DNA of 64,000 bases. It comes from Salinisphaera orenii subsp. halophila YIM 95161. GTDB lineage: Bacteria; Pseudomonadota; Gammaproteobacteria; Nevskiales; Salinisphaeraceae. The translations under genes were made by a program, and so were the position numbers. The stretch lies in the NCBI RefSeq assembly GCF_003732545.1, contig NZ_AYKF01000099.1:1-64000 (forward strand), written 5' to 3'. Numbering within the stretch: the stretch's first letter is position 1; every line of letters begins with the position of its first letter. Positions 8,411 through 16,798 of this stretch are shown in pieces. A model generated the notes under the pieces. The model was not told where the DNA came from. It did not search any database and worked only from the letters and a program-made list of their open reading frames with translations.

Positions 8411-8592
8411 TCGGCCGCACCTTCTACATGGTCGCCGAGGTCGAGCACGCCGACGACGGCCGCGTACTGCCGAAACGGTACGTATCCGGGCCGTATGGCG
8501 AATACCTGCTCGCGAAACAGGTTAGCGCCGAGCTGGGCGACGGCTACCACGTGTTCCAGGCGACCGACTTCGACGACGAGGTGCAGTCGTGA
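8407..8592 (+). CDS. Hypothetical 61-residue protein of element 1
   Basis: It starts at GTG 8407, overlapping the previous stop by 4 nt (GTGA), and ends by overlapping the next GTG in the same way. The coupling at both ends supports a real gene with this start rather than the longer frame from 8374. The product is acidic, IGRTFYMVAEVEHADDGR onward, with no cysteine cluster or membrane segment. I do not recognise a family. Confidence 0.55.
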   Translation: MIGRTFYMVAEVEHADDGRVLPKRYVSGPYGEYLLAKQVSAELGDGYHVFQATDFDDEVQS

Positions 8593-9485
8593 GCGTATCA
8601 GCGATTAATCAGGCCCGCCCGGTAAAACGCAAACGGCGCACCAAGGCGCAGGTCGAGCAACTAGAAAAACAGATATATGACGTGCTGAAGGATGACCATC
8701 CACAATCGGTACGTCACGTGTTTTACCGGATGACTGACCCGAGGCTAGATGAGCCGGTCGAGAAGTCAGAGCGTGGGTATAACCATGTTCAAGATCGCAT
8801 GACCAAGATGCGACGCGCCGGCACATTGCCGTATGGCTGGATCACGGACTCGACGCGGCGCGGACACTTCACCTACACGTACCGCGACACCGCCGACTTT
8901 GTCCGGTCGGTCAAAGGGCTGTATCGCGGCGATCTGTGGATGCACGCCGATCATTACGTCGAAGTGTGGTGTGAATCGCGATCAATCGCGGGCGTGATCG
9001 AAAACACATGCCGCGAACTAGCCGTCAGTCTCTACCCGGCGGGCGGATTCACGAGCCTGTCATTCGCTCACGAGGCCGCGCAGTTCATCAGGGATGATGC
9101 ACGCGGCCGGCCGGCGGAAATCATTTACATCGGCGACTTCGATCCGGCCGGCGTCACCATCGACAAATCCATCGAGACCGAACTGCGGCTGCATGTTGGT
9201 GATGAGGTCGATCTGAATTTTCACCGCATCGCGATCAACGAAGATCAGATTGCTGAATACGACTTGCCGACCAAACCAAGGAAGAAATCGGACAAGCGCG
9301 TCCTGCATCTCAAGGAGACCGTCGAAGCGGAGGCCCTGCCCGCATACATCATGCGCGACATGCTGCGCGATGCCGTCGAGCAGTTTCTGCCGCAAGGCGC
9401 GCTGCACGCAACGAAAGTTGCTGAAATCGAAGAATCGCGTTTTCTCGACGATCTTGCCTGCCGTCTTGATCGCGGGCTGGTATGA
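8589..9485 (+). CDS. Toprim protein with Spo11 / topoisomerase VI-A-like architecture
   Basis: A 298-residue protein starting at GTG 8589. An N-terminal winged-helix-like part carries SVRHVFYRMTD, where Y46 occupies the place of the catalytic tyrosine in the RDxFY-type motif of Spo11/TopoVI-A. A Toprim fold follows: E125/E129 in YVEVWCES and the DxD pair D183/D185 in YIGDFDPAG. Both halves needed for a metal-dependent tyrosine DNA-cleaving enzyme are therefore visible. No B (ATPase) subunit is encoded nearby, which recalls the Mini-A proteins described from mobile elements. Probable role: replication or DNA processing of the satellite (inference). Confidence 0.7.
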   Translation: MSVSAINQARPVKRKRRTKAQVEQLEKQIYDVLKDDHPQSVRHVFYRMTDPRLDEPVEKSERGYNHVQDRMTKMRRAGTLPYGWITDSTRRGHFTYTYRDTADFVRSVKGLYRGDLWMHADHYVEVWCESRSIAGVIENTCRELAVSLYPAGGFTSLSFAHEAAQFIRDDARGRPAEIIYIGDFDPAGVTIDKSIETELRLHVGDEVDLNFHRIAINEDQIAEYDLPTKPRKKSDKRVLHLKETVEAEALPAYIMRDMLRDAVEQFLPQGALHATKVAEIEESRFLDDLACRLDRGLV

Positions 9486-9508
9486 ATCGTCCGATGCACT
9501 TCGATTAG

Positions 9509-10612
9509 ATGCCGCCCGAGCTGATGGCGCGTGCCAACTGGCTTTTATGGCGACGGGAGAAGAAGGGCAAGGTGCCGTATCAGGCCGATGAGCCGCGCCG
9601 GCGGGCCAAGAGCACCGACCCTGCGACCTGGGCCTCGTTCGACGCCACACGCGCCGCCTACAAGCCACAGCGTGATGCGGGCGTCGGCTTTGCTCTGGAT
9701 GGCGACGGTCTGGCTGTCATCGACATCGACGGCGATACCCGCGAGCAGGCTATCGACCTGCTGCACGACACCGGCTGTCGGTACATCGAGGCCAGCCCGT
9801 CCGGCAACGGACTACACGGCTGGGGCTTGTTCGATGGCGAGCTGCCCCGGAAGCAAGGCATCCACGACGGTATCAGCGTCGAGATATACAACTCGGCGCG
9901 ATATATGAGCGTTACCGGAAACGTCATCAACGCCGGGCGCTTCAAAGAGCTGCACTCGCTGCATGAACTGTCGGCCTCGCTAAAAAGAGCTACCGCTACA
10001 CAGAGCACACAAGAGACTCAAGAAACTCAGGAAGCACAAGAGACTCAAGTCAGGGGTGGCGTTGTGCCCATTGGCGATGAAGCTCTAAAACGGTTTTTAC
10101 CGCCAACGGTCGGCACTCGAAACAAATACCTGTTTGCGCTCGCACGCCACCTGAAAGCACAAGTTCCTGATGCGAGCCGAGCCGATCTTCGCGGCATCAT
10201 CAAGGACTGGCACAGGCTCGCGTTGCCAACAATCGGCACGCAAGACTTCACCGAATCGTGGGGCGACTTCATTCGTGGATGGGATGCCGTGCGCTGTCCC
10301 GAAGGTGAGCTGCTGGCCGAGCTACTCAAGGGCGTTGACGACGATCTGCTACCCGATGGCGTGCCAGATGACTACGGGCCGAAGTCACTGCGCCTGGTGA
10401 AGATATGCCAACGGCTTCAACATCATGCTGGAAATGAGCCTTTCTTCATTAGTGCGCGGACAACCGGCGACCTGCTAGGCATCCACTACACCAACGCCGC
10501 GAACATGCTGCGCGCCTTGATGGCCGACGAAGTAATCGAGCTTATACAGCGAGGCACGCGAAAGGATGGGCAGGCCAGCCAGTACCGGCTTGTAGCAGGC
10601 GCGGCGCACTGA
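9509..10612 (+). CDS. Primase-polymerase (AEP-type) replication protein
   Basis: A 367-residue protein with an archaeo-eukaryotic primase / Prim-Pol N-terminal domain. Visible active-site features are D72 and D74 (AVIDIDGD), H103 in SPSGNGLHGWG, and E125 with the SARYMSVTG strand. A linker of repeated ETQ units (residues 165-180) leads to a C-terminal helical/winged-helix part ending in TRKDGQASQYRLV. No helicase motif is present, so a host or helper helicase would be needed. Its stop overlaps the HNH start (TGATG). It probably primes satellite replication. Confidence 0.8.
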   Translation: MPPELMARANWLLWRREKKGKVPYQADEPRRRAKSTDPATWASFDATRAAYKPQRDAGVGFALDGDGLAVIDIDGDTREQAIDLLHDTGCRYIEASPSGNGLHGWGLFDGELPRKQGIHDGISVEIYNSARYMSVTGNVINAGRFKELHSLHELSASLKRATATQSTQETQETQEAQETQVRGGVVPIGDEALKRFLPPTVGTRNKYLFALARHLKAQVPDASRADLRGIIKDWHRLALPTIGTQDFTESWGDFIRGWDAVRCPEGELLAELLKGVDDDLLPDGVPDDYGPKSLRLVKICQRLQHHAGNEPFFISARTTGDLLGIHYTNAANMLRALMADEVIELIQRGTRKDGQASQYRLVAGAAH

Positions 10613-10902
10613 TGGCCGCCTGGCCGTACAACACACAGCAATGGCAACGCCTACGCCGGCTCAAGCTAAGCGACGAACCGTTGTGTGAACGATGCCGAGC
10701 ACGCGATCGAGTGAAGCCCGCCAAGGCCGTTGACCATCGTGTCGCGATCAGCGCCGGGGGCGATCCATTCCCGACGCTGGACGCGCTGGCCTCGTTGTGT
10801 ACGTCGTGCCACAGCATCAAGACCGCCGAAGACGAGGGCCGCGCCCGACCGACTATCGACCCGGCGACGGGCCGGCCGTTCGGCTCAAGCGAGTGGTGGT
10901 AG
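10612..10902 (+). CDS. HNH endonuclease
   Basis: A 96-residue HNH nuclease with a zinc ribbon. C25 and C28 (CERC), the catalytic D41-H42 (AVDHRVAI) and C63, C66, H67 (CTSCHS) are all present. In HK97-type systems an HNH protein is encoded beside the terminase and is needed for cos cleavage. The place just before the large terminase gives it that role here. It overlaps the primase stop by one base. Confidence 0.9.
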   Translation: MAAWPYNTQQWQRLRRLKLSDEPLCERCRARDRVKPAKAVDHRVAISAGGDPFPTLDALASLCTSCHSIKTAEDEGRARPTIDPATGRPFGSSEWW

Positions 10903-10984
10903 GCGTAACATGCTGAATATGCGAAATAAAATCGCTCAGGGCTGGTGGCTGAGTATCGCCCGTCCACCTATTTTTATAGTTAGT

Positions 10985-10998
10985 TTAGCCAAGGCTAA
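10985..10998. promoter_or_regulatory. Inverted repeat before the terminase gene
   Basis: TTAGCC - AA - GGCTAA lies in the 112-nt gap between the HNH and terminase genes, followed by an AGGAG ribosome site at 11003. The gap is the only real space within the packaging gene block and is AT-rich. It may hold an operator or attenuator for the late genes. No ORF for a small terminase fits here. Confidence 0.4.
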
Positions 10999-11014
10999 GT
11001 TTTAGGAGCCCAAC

Positions 11015-12640
11015 ATGGGACGACGAGGACCGGGCGCATCGGGCGCCGCCGAGCGTGACCCGAGTCAATTTGTCGATCTGACCGACGCCGCCGACTGGCG
11101 CGAGGATGGCATCGACCGGGCCGAAGCGGTGATTCGTTTCGTCGAGCAGTTGCCGATCACGGCGGGCGTGCTGGCAGGCGAGCGTATGCGCTTGCGCGAC
11201 TGGCAGCGCGAGATCGTGCGCAGCATCTATGCCACCGACGACGACAACCGCCGTATCAAGCGCTCGGCTCTAATTACACTGCCGAGAAAGAACGGGAAGA
11301 CCCAAGTATGCGCCGCGCTCGCCCTGGCGCATCTATGCGGACCAGAGGCCGAAAGCCGAGGCCAGATTATCTCCGCCGCCGCCGACCGCGAGCAGGCCGC
11401 GATCATCTTCGAGGAAATGCGCGCCATGATCGAGCGACACCCGGAGCTGACCGACCGCTGCAATATCCGTAGCTTCAACAAGCTGATCGAGGATGACGTG
11501 AGCGGCTCGACCTACCGGGCGCTCTCGGCGGATGCGCGAACGAAACATGGTCTGAACGCATCATTCGTTATTTATGACGAACTGGCGCAGGCACCGAACC
11601 GCAATCTCTATGACGTGCTGGCGACCAGTACGGCCGCCCGTGCCGAACCGTTGTTCGTGACGATCAGTACGCAATCGCCCGACCCGAATCACGTTCTGTC
11701 GGAGTTGGTGGCCTACGGCCGCAAGGTGCTCGACGGCAGCGTGGACGATCCGACCTTTCACGCCACGATCTATGCCGCGCCGGATGATGCCGACTGGCTG
11801 GATGAGAACGTCTGGCACGCCTGCAACCCGGCGCTGGGCGACTTCCGATCATTGGAGGAAATGCGCGTCGCCGCCCGACAGGCGCAGCACATCCCGGCGC
11901 GTGAATCATCATTCAGGGCGCTGTATCTGAACCAACCCGTCGAAGCCGATCACCGCTTCATCGCCGCCGCCGATTGGGATGGATGCCGCGACGAGATCGT
12001 TGTCGAAGCGCTCAAGGGCCGTCAGTGCGTCGCAGGGCTCGATCTGTCCGCAACCCGCGACCTGACCGCCCTGGTGCTGTACTTCCCCGACAGCGGCGCT
12101 GTGGTCCCGTATTTCTGGGCACCCGGCGAACGGATGGACGTGCGCGAGGAGACCGACCGCGTACCGTATCGCACCTGGCAGCGGCAAGGCTTGATCGAGG
12201 CCGCCGGCGAGCGGGCGATCGACAAGCGGGCTGTGGCGCTACGCATCGGCCAGATTGCGCAAGACTTCGATCTAACCGGCCTCGCCTTCGATCGCTGGGG
12301 CTTCGACGAGCTGAACCGGATTCTCGACGAGGAGGGCATCGACGGATTGCCGCTGGTCGAGTTTGGGCAGGGCTTCAAGGATATGTCACCGGCTGTCAGT
12401 GCCTTGGAGCGGGCCGTATTGCAACGAACCCTGATTCACGACGGCAACCCATGCCTGGCCTGGAATATGAGCAACATCGCAATCGACGAAGACCCCTCCG
12501 GCAACCGCAAGATCACGAAATCGAAAAGCCGCGACAAGGTAGACGGCGCAGTAGCGCTTGCGATGGCGGTCGGTCTGGCCGCGAAAATGCAGCCGGCACA
12601 GGAATATGACTTCGACCGCGATCTAGTGCTGGAAATATGA
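11015..12640 (+). CDS. terL: Terminase large subunit (HK97 type)
   Basis: A 541-residue packaging motor and nuclease. The Walker A variant PRKNGKT (residues 90-96), Walker B VIYDE (185-189), and nuclease-domain acidic residues in GLDLSATRD (D343) and near the C-terminal RDKVDGAVALAMA are all visible, and the length is normal. It should cut and pump element DNA into the element-encoded capsid. An AGGAG site precedes the ATG. No small terminase gene is recognisable in the element. Confidence 0.95.
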   Translation: MGRRGPGASGAAERDPSQFVDLTDAADWREDGIDRAEAVIRFVEQLPITAGVLAGERMRLRDWQREIVRSIYATDDDNRRIKRSALITLPRKNGKTQVCAALALAHLCGPEAESRGQIISAAADREQAAIIFEEMRAMIERHPELTDRCNIRSFNKLIEDDVSGSTYRALSADARTKHGLNASFVIYDELAQAPNRNLYDVLATSTAARAEPLFVTISTQSPDPNHVLSELVAYGRKVLDGSVDDPTFHATIYAAPDDADWLDENVWHACNPALGDFRSLEEMRVAARQAQHIPARESSFRALYLNQPVEADHRFIAAADWDGCRDEIVVEALKGRQCVAGLDLSATRDLTALVLYFPDSGAVVPYFWAPGERMDVREETDRVPYRTWQRQGLIEAAGERAIDKRAVALRIGQIAQDFDLTGLAFDRWGFDELNRILDEEGIDGLPLVEFGQGFKDMSPAVSALERAVLQRTLIHDGNPCLAWNMSNIAIDEDPSGNRKITKSKSRDKVDGAVALAMAVGLAAKMQPAQEYDFDRDLVLEI

Positions 12641-12684
12641 GGTTTACTCTCGCGCTCGCATATGCTACGTGATAACATTGCAAT

Positions 12685-12694
12685 TGTACGTACA
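12685..12694. promoter_or_regulatory. Palindrome in the spacer before the major capsid gene
   Basis: TGTACGTACA is a 10-bp perfect palindrome within the 74-nt spacer between terL and the capsid gene. The spacer is AT-rich compared with its neighbours. It may be an operator or part of a separate capsid promoter, but no clear -35/-10 pair is seen. Confidence 0.35.
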
Positions 12695-12714
12695 TACACA
12701 CGACGAGAAAGACC

Positions 12715-13956
12715 ATGCCCAATATCCGCGATCTGCGCGAACAGCGCGCCCATACCGTCGAGGCCATGCGCGCCTTGTCCGACAAGCCCGCCGGCGACAA
12801 CGGCGACCTGAGCACCGAACAGGCCGACAAGTTCGATGAACTGCGCGCCGACAACGAACGCATCGAGAAAGCGATCGAGCGACAGGCCGCGCTGGACGAC
12901 GCCGAACGCCGGATGAGTGGCGCGACCGTCACCGGGCCTGAATCCCGCGACTACGCGCAGCTCGCCGAACGTGTGTCGATCGTGAAGGCGATTCGCGGCC
13001 AGATGCAGGGCGGCGCAGACGGCGCGGAGCTGGAATACTCCCGCGAGGCCGAACGGCGCAGCGGCCGAACGGCTCAAGGCTTGTTCATCCCGATGGCGAA
13101 GTTCGAGACTCGCACGACCACGACGGGCAATGCCGGCGAGCTGGTCGGCACCGATCACATGGGCAGCCAGTACATCGGCGCGCTGCGCAACAATCTGGTG
13201 GCGCGGCGCATGGGCGTTCGCATCATGTCCGGTCTTCAGGGCGATGTTGAGATCCCGAAGTTCAAGTCGGGCACGACCGCCGGATGGGTTGCCGAGGATT
13301 CGCCCGTACCCAGCGCAGATATGACGTTCGGCAGCGTCACCTTGAGCCCGAAGACCGCCGGCGGCATGTCGGAAATGTCGCGCAATCTGCTGCTGCAATC
13401 CTCGCCTGACATCGAGACGCTGGTTCGCGATGACCTGGGCTTCATGCTCGCCAAGATCATCGACGCCGCGATCATCAACGGCGGGGGCACCAATGAGCCG
13501 ACCGGCGTTCTGAGCGCATCGGGCACGCAGTCGGGCAGCCTGGCGACACCGAGCTTTCAGGAAGTACTCGCCATGATCCAACTCGGCGAGGAGGCCAACG
13601 TCAACCCGAATAGCTGGCTGATGAGCCCGGCGGCCAAGGCCGTGCTGGCCGGCACGGAAAAAACCGCACAGACCGGCGAGTATCTGCTGACCGGCGGCAC
13701 GCTGGCCGGTATCGGCGCGACCAGCACGAATCAGGTTCCCGAGGCCGGCGAAGGGCTGGCGAACGTGATTCTCGGCGACTGGAGTCAGATGTTGCTCGGC
13801 GTTTGGTCCGAAGCCGATCTGCTGGTCAATCCCTACGAATCCGACGCCTACGCACGCGGCGCGGTCAAAGTGCGCGTTATGTCCACGCTCGACACCGCGA
13901 TCCGGCACGCCGAGGCATTCATCATCGCCAACGATCTGGGCACGGGCGCGGTTTAA
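12715..13956 (+). CDS. Major capsid protein (HK97 fold)
   Basis: A 413-residue HK97-type capsid protein. The first ~100 residues are a charged helical delta/scaffold region (IRDLREQRAHTVEAMRAL onward) expected to be cut off by the protease. The rest has family landmarks: LLLQSSPDIETLVRDDLGFM, the AAIINGGGTNEPTGVL loop and the SWLMSPAAKAVL segment. It precedes the protease and portal, opposite to the usual portal-protease-capsid order of HK97. The protease start overlaps its stop by one base. Confidence 0.94.
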   Translation: MPNIRDLREQRAHTVEAMRALSDKPAGDNGDLSTEQADKFDELRADNERIEKAIERQAALDDAERRMSGATVTGPESRDYAQLAERVSIVKAIRGQMQGGADGAELEYSREAERRSGRTAQGLFIPMAKFETRTTTTGNAGELVGTDHMGSQYIGALRNNLVARRMGVRIMSGLQGDVEIPKFKSGTTAGWVAEDSPVPSADMTFGSVTLSPKTAGGMSEMSRNLLLQSSPDIETLVRDDLGFMLAKIIDAAIINGGGTNEPTGVLSASGTQSGSLATPSFQEVLAMIQLGEEANVNPNSWLMSPAAKAVLAGTEKTAQTGEYLLTGGTLAGIGATSTNQVPEAGEGLANVILGDWSQMLLGVWSEADLLVNPYESDAYARGAVKVRVMSTLDTAIRHAEAFIIANDLGTGAV

Positions 13957-14462
13957 TGACCATCGAGACCCGCACCGTCACTGAGTACCGGGCGCAGGGG
14001 CGCACCCTGTCCGGCTACGCGGCGACGTTCGGCACCGAAGCCCGCATCGGCTCATTTAGTGAGTCGATCCGGGCCGGGGCCTTTAGCGACAGTCTGTCTA
14101 CCGGTCGAGATATTCTCGCGCTGGTCGATCATGATGCGACGCGCGTGCTGGGGCGTACCAAGACCGGCACCTTGAAGCTGGTCGAGGATGCACGCGGCTT
14201 GCAGTTCGAGATCGACGTACCCGACACCGCCGCCGGCCGCGACGTGCTGACGATGGCCGAACGCGGCGACCTGGGCGGCATGTCTTTCGGCTTCAACGTC
14301 ACCGATGAACATTGGACCGGCGAGCGGCGCGAGCTTCGAGCCGTCGATCTGCGCGAGATCAGCGTCGTGAACGCATGGCCCGCGTATGCCGGCACAAGCA
14401 TCGACGCACGGGCCGCACGGCCGCGCCTGGCAGGTTTGCAGCGCTATCTAAGGACGATCTAG
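13956..14462 (+). CDS. Prohead protease (HK97 family)
   Basis: A 168-residue capsid maturation protease. The ATG at 13956 overlaps the capsid stop (TAATG). Family landmarks are GYAATFGTEARIGSF, the catalytic His region ALVDHDATRVLGRT, and the Ser region LGGMSFGFN followed by LREISVVNAWPAY. It should remove the capsid delta domain during head assembly. A longer frame from 13803 exists, but its extra residues lie within the capsid gene. Confidence 0.92.
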   Translation: MTIETRTVTEYRAQGRTLSGYAATFGTEARIGSFSESIRAGAFSDSLSTGRDILALVDHDATRVLGRTKTGTLKLVEDARGLQFEIDVPDTAAGRDVLTMAERGDLGGMSFGFNVTDEHWTGERRELRAVDLREISVVNAWPAYAGTSIDARAARPRLAGLQRYLRTI

Positions 14463-14464
14463 CT

Positions 14465-15646
14465 ATGGGCCTACTGCGACGCATGGCCGACCGTTTCGAC
14501 CCGGAAACCCGCGAGGCCGATCCGTCATGGGATGCGGTCAAGCAAGATCGGGGTCTGAACGTCTACGCGGCACGCCAAGCCGAAAATCTATCGACCGTTC
14601 TGGCCTGCACACAGGCCATTAGCAGCGCGATCGCCAGCCTGCCCGCGTATGTCTACCGCCGGGGCGATAGCGGCCGCGAGGTGGACGCACAGCATCCCGT
14701 CATGCGCCTGATTCATCTCGGGCCGAACCCGCGCCAGAGCTGGCCCGACTTCATGGAATGGATCGTCGCGCAAACCCTGCTGCGCGGTAACGGGCTGGCC
14801 CAAATCATGCCGGATTCGATGGGGCGGGTTAATTCGTTGATCCCGATCCCGTGGGAAGACGTGAGCGTTCAGGTATTGCCGTCGGGCCGCCTGGCGTTCG
14901 ACGTGCACGACGGATACGGCTATCGGCGCCTGCTGCAAGACGAGGTGCTGCATCTCACCGATCGCACCGACGACGGCAAGATCGGGCGCAGCCGGCTCCA
15001 GCGGGCGCGTAGCGTCATCGGCGCGGGCCTTCAGGTGCAGGAATACGCCGAGTCCATGTTCGCGAATCAGGCCACGCCCAGCGGCGTTATCGAGGCCGAC
15101 GGCAAGATCAACAACGAACAACTGCAAAGTCTGAAAAGCCAGTTCGCCAAGGCATACAGCGGTTCGGCCAACGCTCGAAAGGCGATGATTCTCGACCAAG
15201 GGCTGCACTTCAAGCCGGTATCGGTATCGCCCGAAGATGCCGAGCTGCTGGCGTCCCGGCGCTTCACCGTCGAGGAAATCGCGCGCGTCTACAGCGTCCC
15301 GCCGCCGATCATCGGCGATCTAAGCCACGGCACGTTCACCAACTCCGAAACCGCCGGGCGCTGGTTCGCCATGCACACCCTGACGCCCTGGTTGCGCAAG
15401 ATCGAGGCGCAGATTGTGCGCAGCGTATTCAGCGAGCGCAGCCGCGCCACCCGCGAGTTTCAGTTCGATCTGTCCGGCTTTCTGCGCGGCGATCCTGAGC
15501 AGCGCTGGAACAGCCACAAGATCGCGGTCGATAGCGGCATCCTGACCGCCAACGAAGTCCGCGAGATCGAGGGTTACGAGCCGCGCCGCGACGGCGATCA
15601 ACTGGAAGTGAACGATGCTCGAAATCACGACACCGCCACAGTCTGA
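14465..15646 (+). CDS. Portal protein
   Basis: A 393-residue portal of the HK97 family, which forms the dodecameric DNA entry vertex. Landmarks are the N-terminal VLACTQAISSAIASLPAYVY, the FMEWIVAQTLLRGNGLAQI helix, the FTVEEIARVYSVPPPIIGD stem region and the HTLTPWLRKIEAQI crown segment. The ATG at 14465 is 2 nt after the protease stop. The upstream frame from 14312 only reads through the protease gene. It overlaps the connector gene by 32 nt. Confidence 0.94.
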   Translation: MGLLRRMADRFDPETREADPSWDAVKQDRGLNVYAARQAENLSTVLACTQAISSAIASLPAYVYRRGDSGREVDAQHPVMRLIHLGPNPRQSWPDFMEWIVAQTLLRGNGLAQIMPDSMGRVNSLIPIPWEDVSVQVLPSGRLAFDVHDGYGYRRLLQDEVLHLTDRTDDGKIGRSRLQRARSVIGAGLQVQEYAESMFANQATPSGVIEADGKINNEQLQSLKSQFAKAYSGSANARKAMILDQGLHFKPVSVSPEDAELLASRRFTVEEIARVYSVPPPIIGDLSHGTFTNSETAGRWFAMHTLTPWLRKIEAQIVRSVFSERSRATREFQFDLSGFLRGDPEQRWNSHKIAVDSGILTANEVREIEGYEPRRDGDQLEVNDARNHDTATV

Positions 15647-16142
15647 ACCGCTGTTGCTGGAAGAGGTGAAAGACCATCTCAGAATCGACACCGATGCGCA
15701 CGACACCCGCCTCGCCGCGCTGATTCAGGCCGCACGCAAACAGGCCGAACGCTACCTGGGCCGATCCATTGGCCGGCAGACGCTGGCGCTCGCGCTCGAC
15801 TATTTCCCCGACGAGATCGGGCTACCGCGCCCGCCCGTGGTGAGCGTGACTGAGATCGAATACACCGATCCCGAGGGCCTGCAAGAGACACTCGACCCAT
15901 CCCTGTATCGCCAGTCTGGCGCGCGCCTGGCACCGCTGAATCACTGGCCGCGTACGGCGCGTTTCCCCGGCGTGGTCCGCGTCACCTATGAGGCCGGCGT
16001 TTCCATGACGCCCGAACCGATCCGACAGGCGATGCTGGTTATGATCGAGCGCTTGTTCGATCGGCACGTCGAGCAGTACGACGACACCCTCGCGCGCCTG
16101 TCCGACATGCTGCTGTGGCCGTATCGGCAGGTTGCGGTATGA
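15615..16142 (+). CDS. Head-tail connector protein (HK97 gp6-like)
   Basis: A 175-residue gp6-type connector. The family begins with a EEVKDHLRID-type segment, seen here as LLLEEVKDHLRIDTDAHDTR. It is followed by LIQAARKQAERYLGRSI, and ends with a helix that caps the portal (RLSDMLLWPYRQ). It overlaps the portal 3' end by 32 nt and the next gene by 4 nt (ATGA), consistent with translational coupling. Confidence 0.88.
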   Translation: MLEITTPPQSEPLLLEEVKDHLRIDTDAHDTRLAALIQAARKQAERYLGRSIGRQTLALALDYFPDEIGLPRPPVVSVTEIEYTDPEGLQETLDPSLYRQSGARLAPLNHWPRTARFPGVVRVTYEAGVSMTPEPIRQAMLVMIERLFDRHVEQYDDTLARLSDMLLWPYRQVAV

Positions 16143-16456
16143 GAGCGGGCGAACTGACCGAACGCATTACCGTCGAGGCTAAGACGATCATTCGCGACGG
16201 CGGTGGCGGCTACTATGAGGAATGGGCACCGTTCGCAACACTACGGGCGAAGATCATTCATCAAAAAGGCGAGGAGAGCTTTGTCGCGGCGCGAACGCAG
16301 GCCAAGGTAACCGTTAAGTTCAAGACCCGCTTTCAACCCGGCATTACCCCGTCGCACCGCATTCAGTGGCGCGACAAGACGTTCGATATCTACGACGTGG
16401 ACGATACCCGCCGCCGGGATGATGAGTTATGGATCACGGCGACGGCTAAGAGCTAG
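16139..16456 (+). CDS. Head-tail adaptor / head closure protein (SPP1 gp16-like)
   Basis: A 105-residue head closure protein. Family features are the N-terminal MRAGELTERITVEAKT, the GGYYEEWAPFATLRAKI strands and the C-terminal HRIQWRDKTFDIYDVDD. The ATG at 16139 overlaps the connector stop. It is the last structural gene, so the encoded particle stops at the tail interface, as expected if a helper phage supplies tails. Confidence 0.87.
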   Translation: MRAGELTERITVEAKTIIRDGGGGYYEEWAPFATLRAKIIHQKGEESFVAARTQAKVTVKFKTRFQPGITPSHRIQWRDKTFDIYDVDDTRRRDDELWITATAKS

Positions 16457-16598
16457 ATTTTCTACCCTGGCCGCGAGGGCCGGCATAGCCGGAAACGTGG
16501 CGACGGTCTTAGTCGGATAGTCACCGTCTCATGCAAGCAACCCCGACGACTCGCAGCGCAAAACCGGCATCGGGCCGGACTCCTCGCGCGTGGTGAGC

Positions 16599-16630
16599 GC
16601 CCGTCACGCTTCGCGCTGGCGGGCTTTTTA
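16599..16630 (+). terminator. Terminator of the element 1 head gene operon
   Basis: GCCCGTCACGC pairs with GCGCTGGCGGGC across a short TTC loop (one bulge, one G-U) and is followed by TTTTTATT. It lies 143 nt after the adaptor stop and should stop transcription before attR and the ccm operon. Confidence 0.8.
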
Positions 16631-16684
16631 TTGGTATCCTATTGTCACTCAAACACGGTACTTCAGGGCGTTGTCCGCGTGTCC

Positions 16685-16707
16685 CGTGGGACACTCATGG
16701 GACAACA
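16685..16707 (+). repeat. Right arm repeat of element 1 (TGGGACA heptamers)
   Basis: Identical to 6561-6583 over 23 bp and in the same orientation. The two TGGGACA units have an 11-bp period. An extra inverted unit, TGTCCC, is directly upstream (16680-16685). It lies 92 nt from attR and is probably an integrase or Xis arm site. Confidence 0.6.
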
Positions 16708-16798
16708 GAGCCAAGAAAAGCCGTTAAGAGCCAATAAGACGAAAGCTATAAGTTGCTGTTTACAATAGCTTTCAATAGTTCTCAATGCCCGTAAATCC

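Larger units (their letters stand above)
16457..16798. other. Non-coding right end of element 1
   Basis: 342 nt without a convincing gene. The first part (16480-16590) has several short inverted repeats: CCGGC-AT-AGCCGG and GACGGT...ACCGTC. A terminator follows, then the arm repeat at 16685. Close to attR there is GAAAGCTAT (16741-16749) paired with ATAGCTTTC (16765-16773). The stretch could hold the packaging (cos) site and the integrase/Xis sites. Any promoter serving ccmA must also lie here or read in from the element. Confidence 0.5.
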
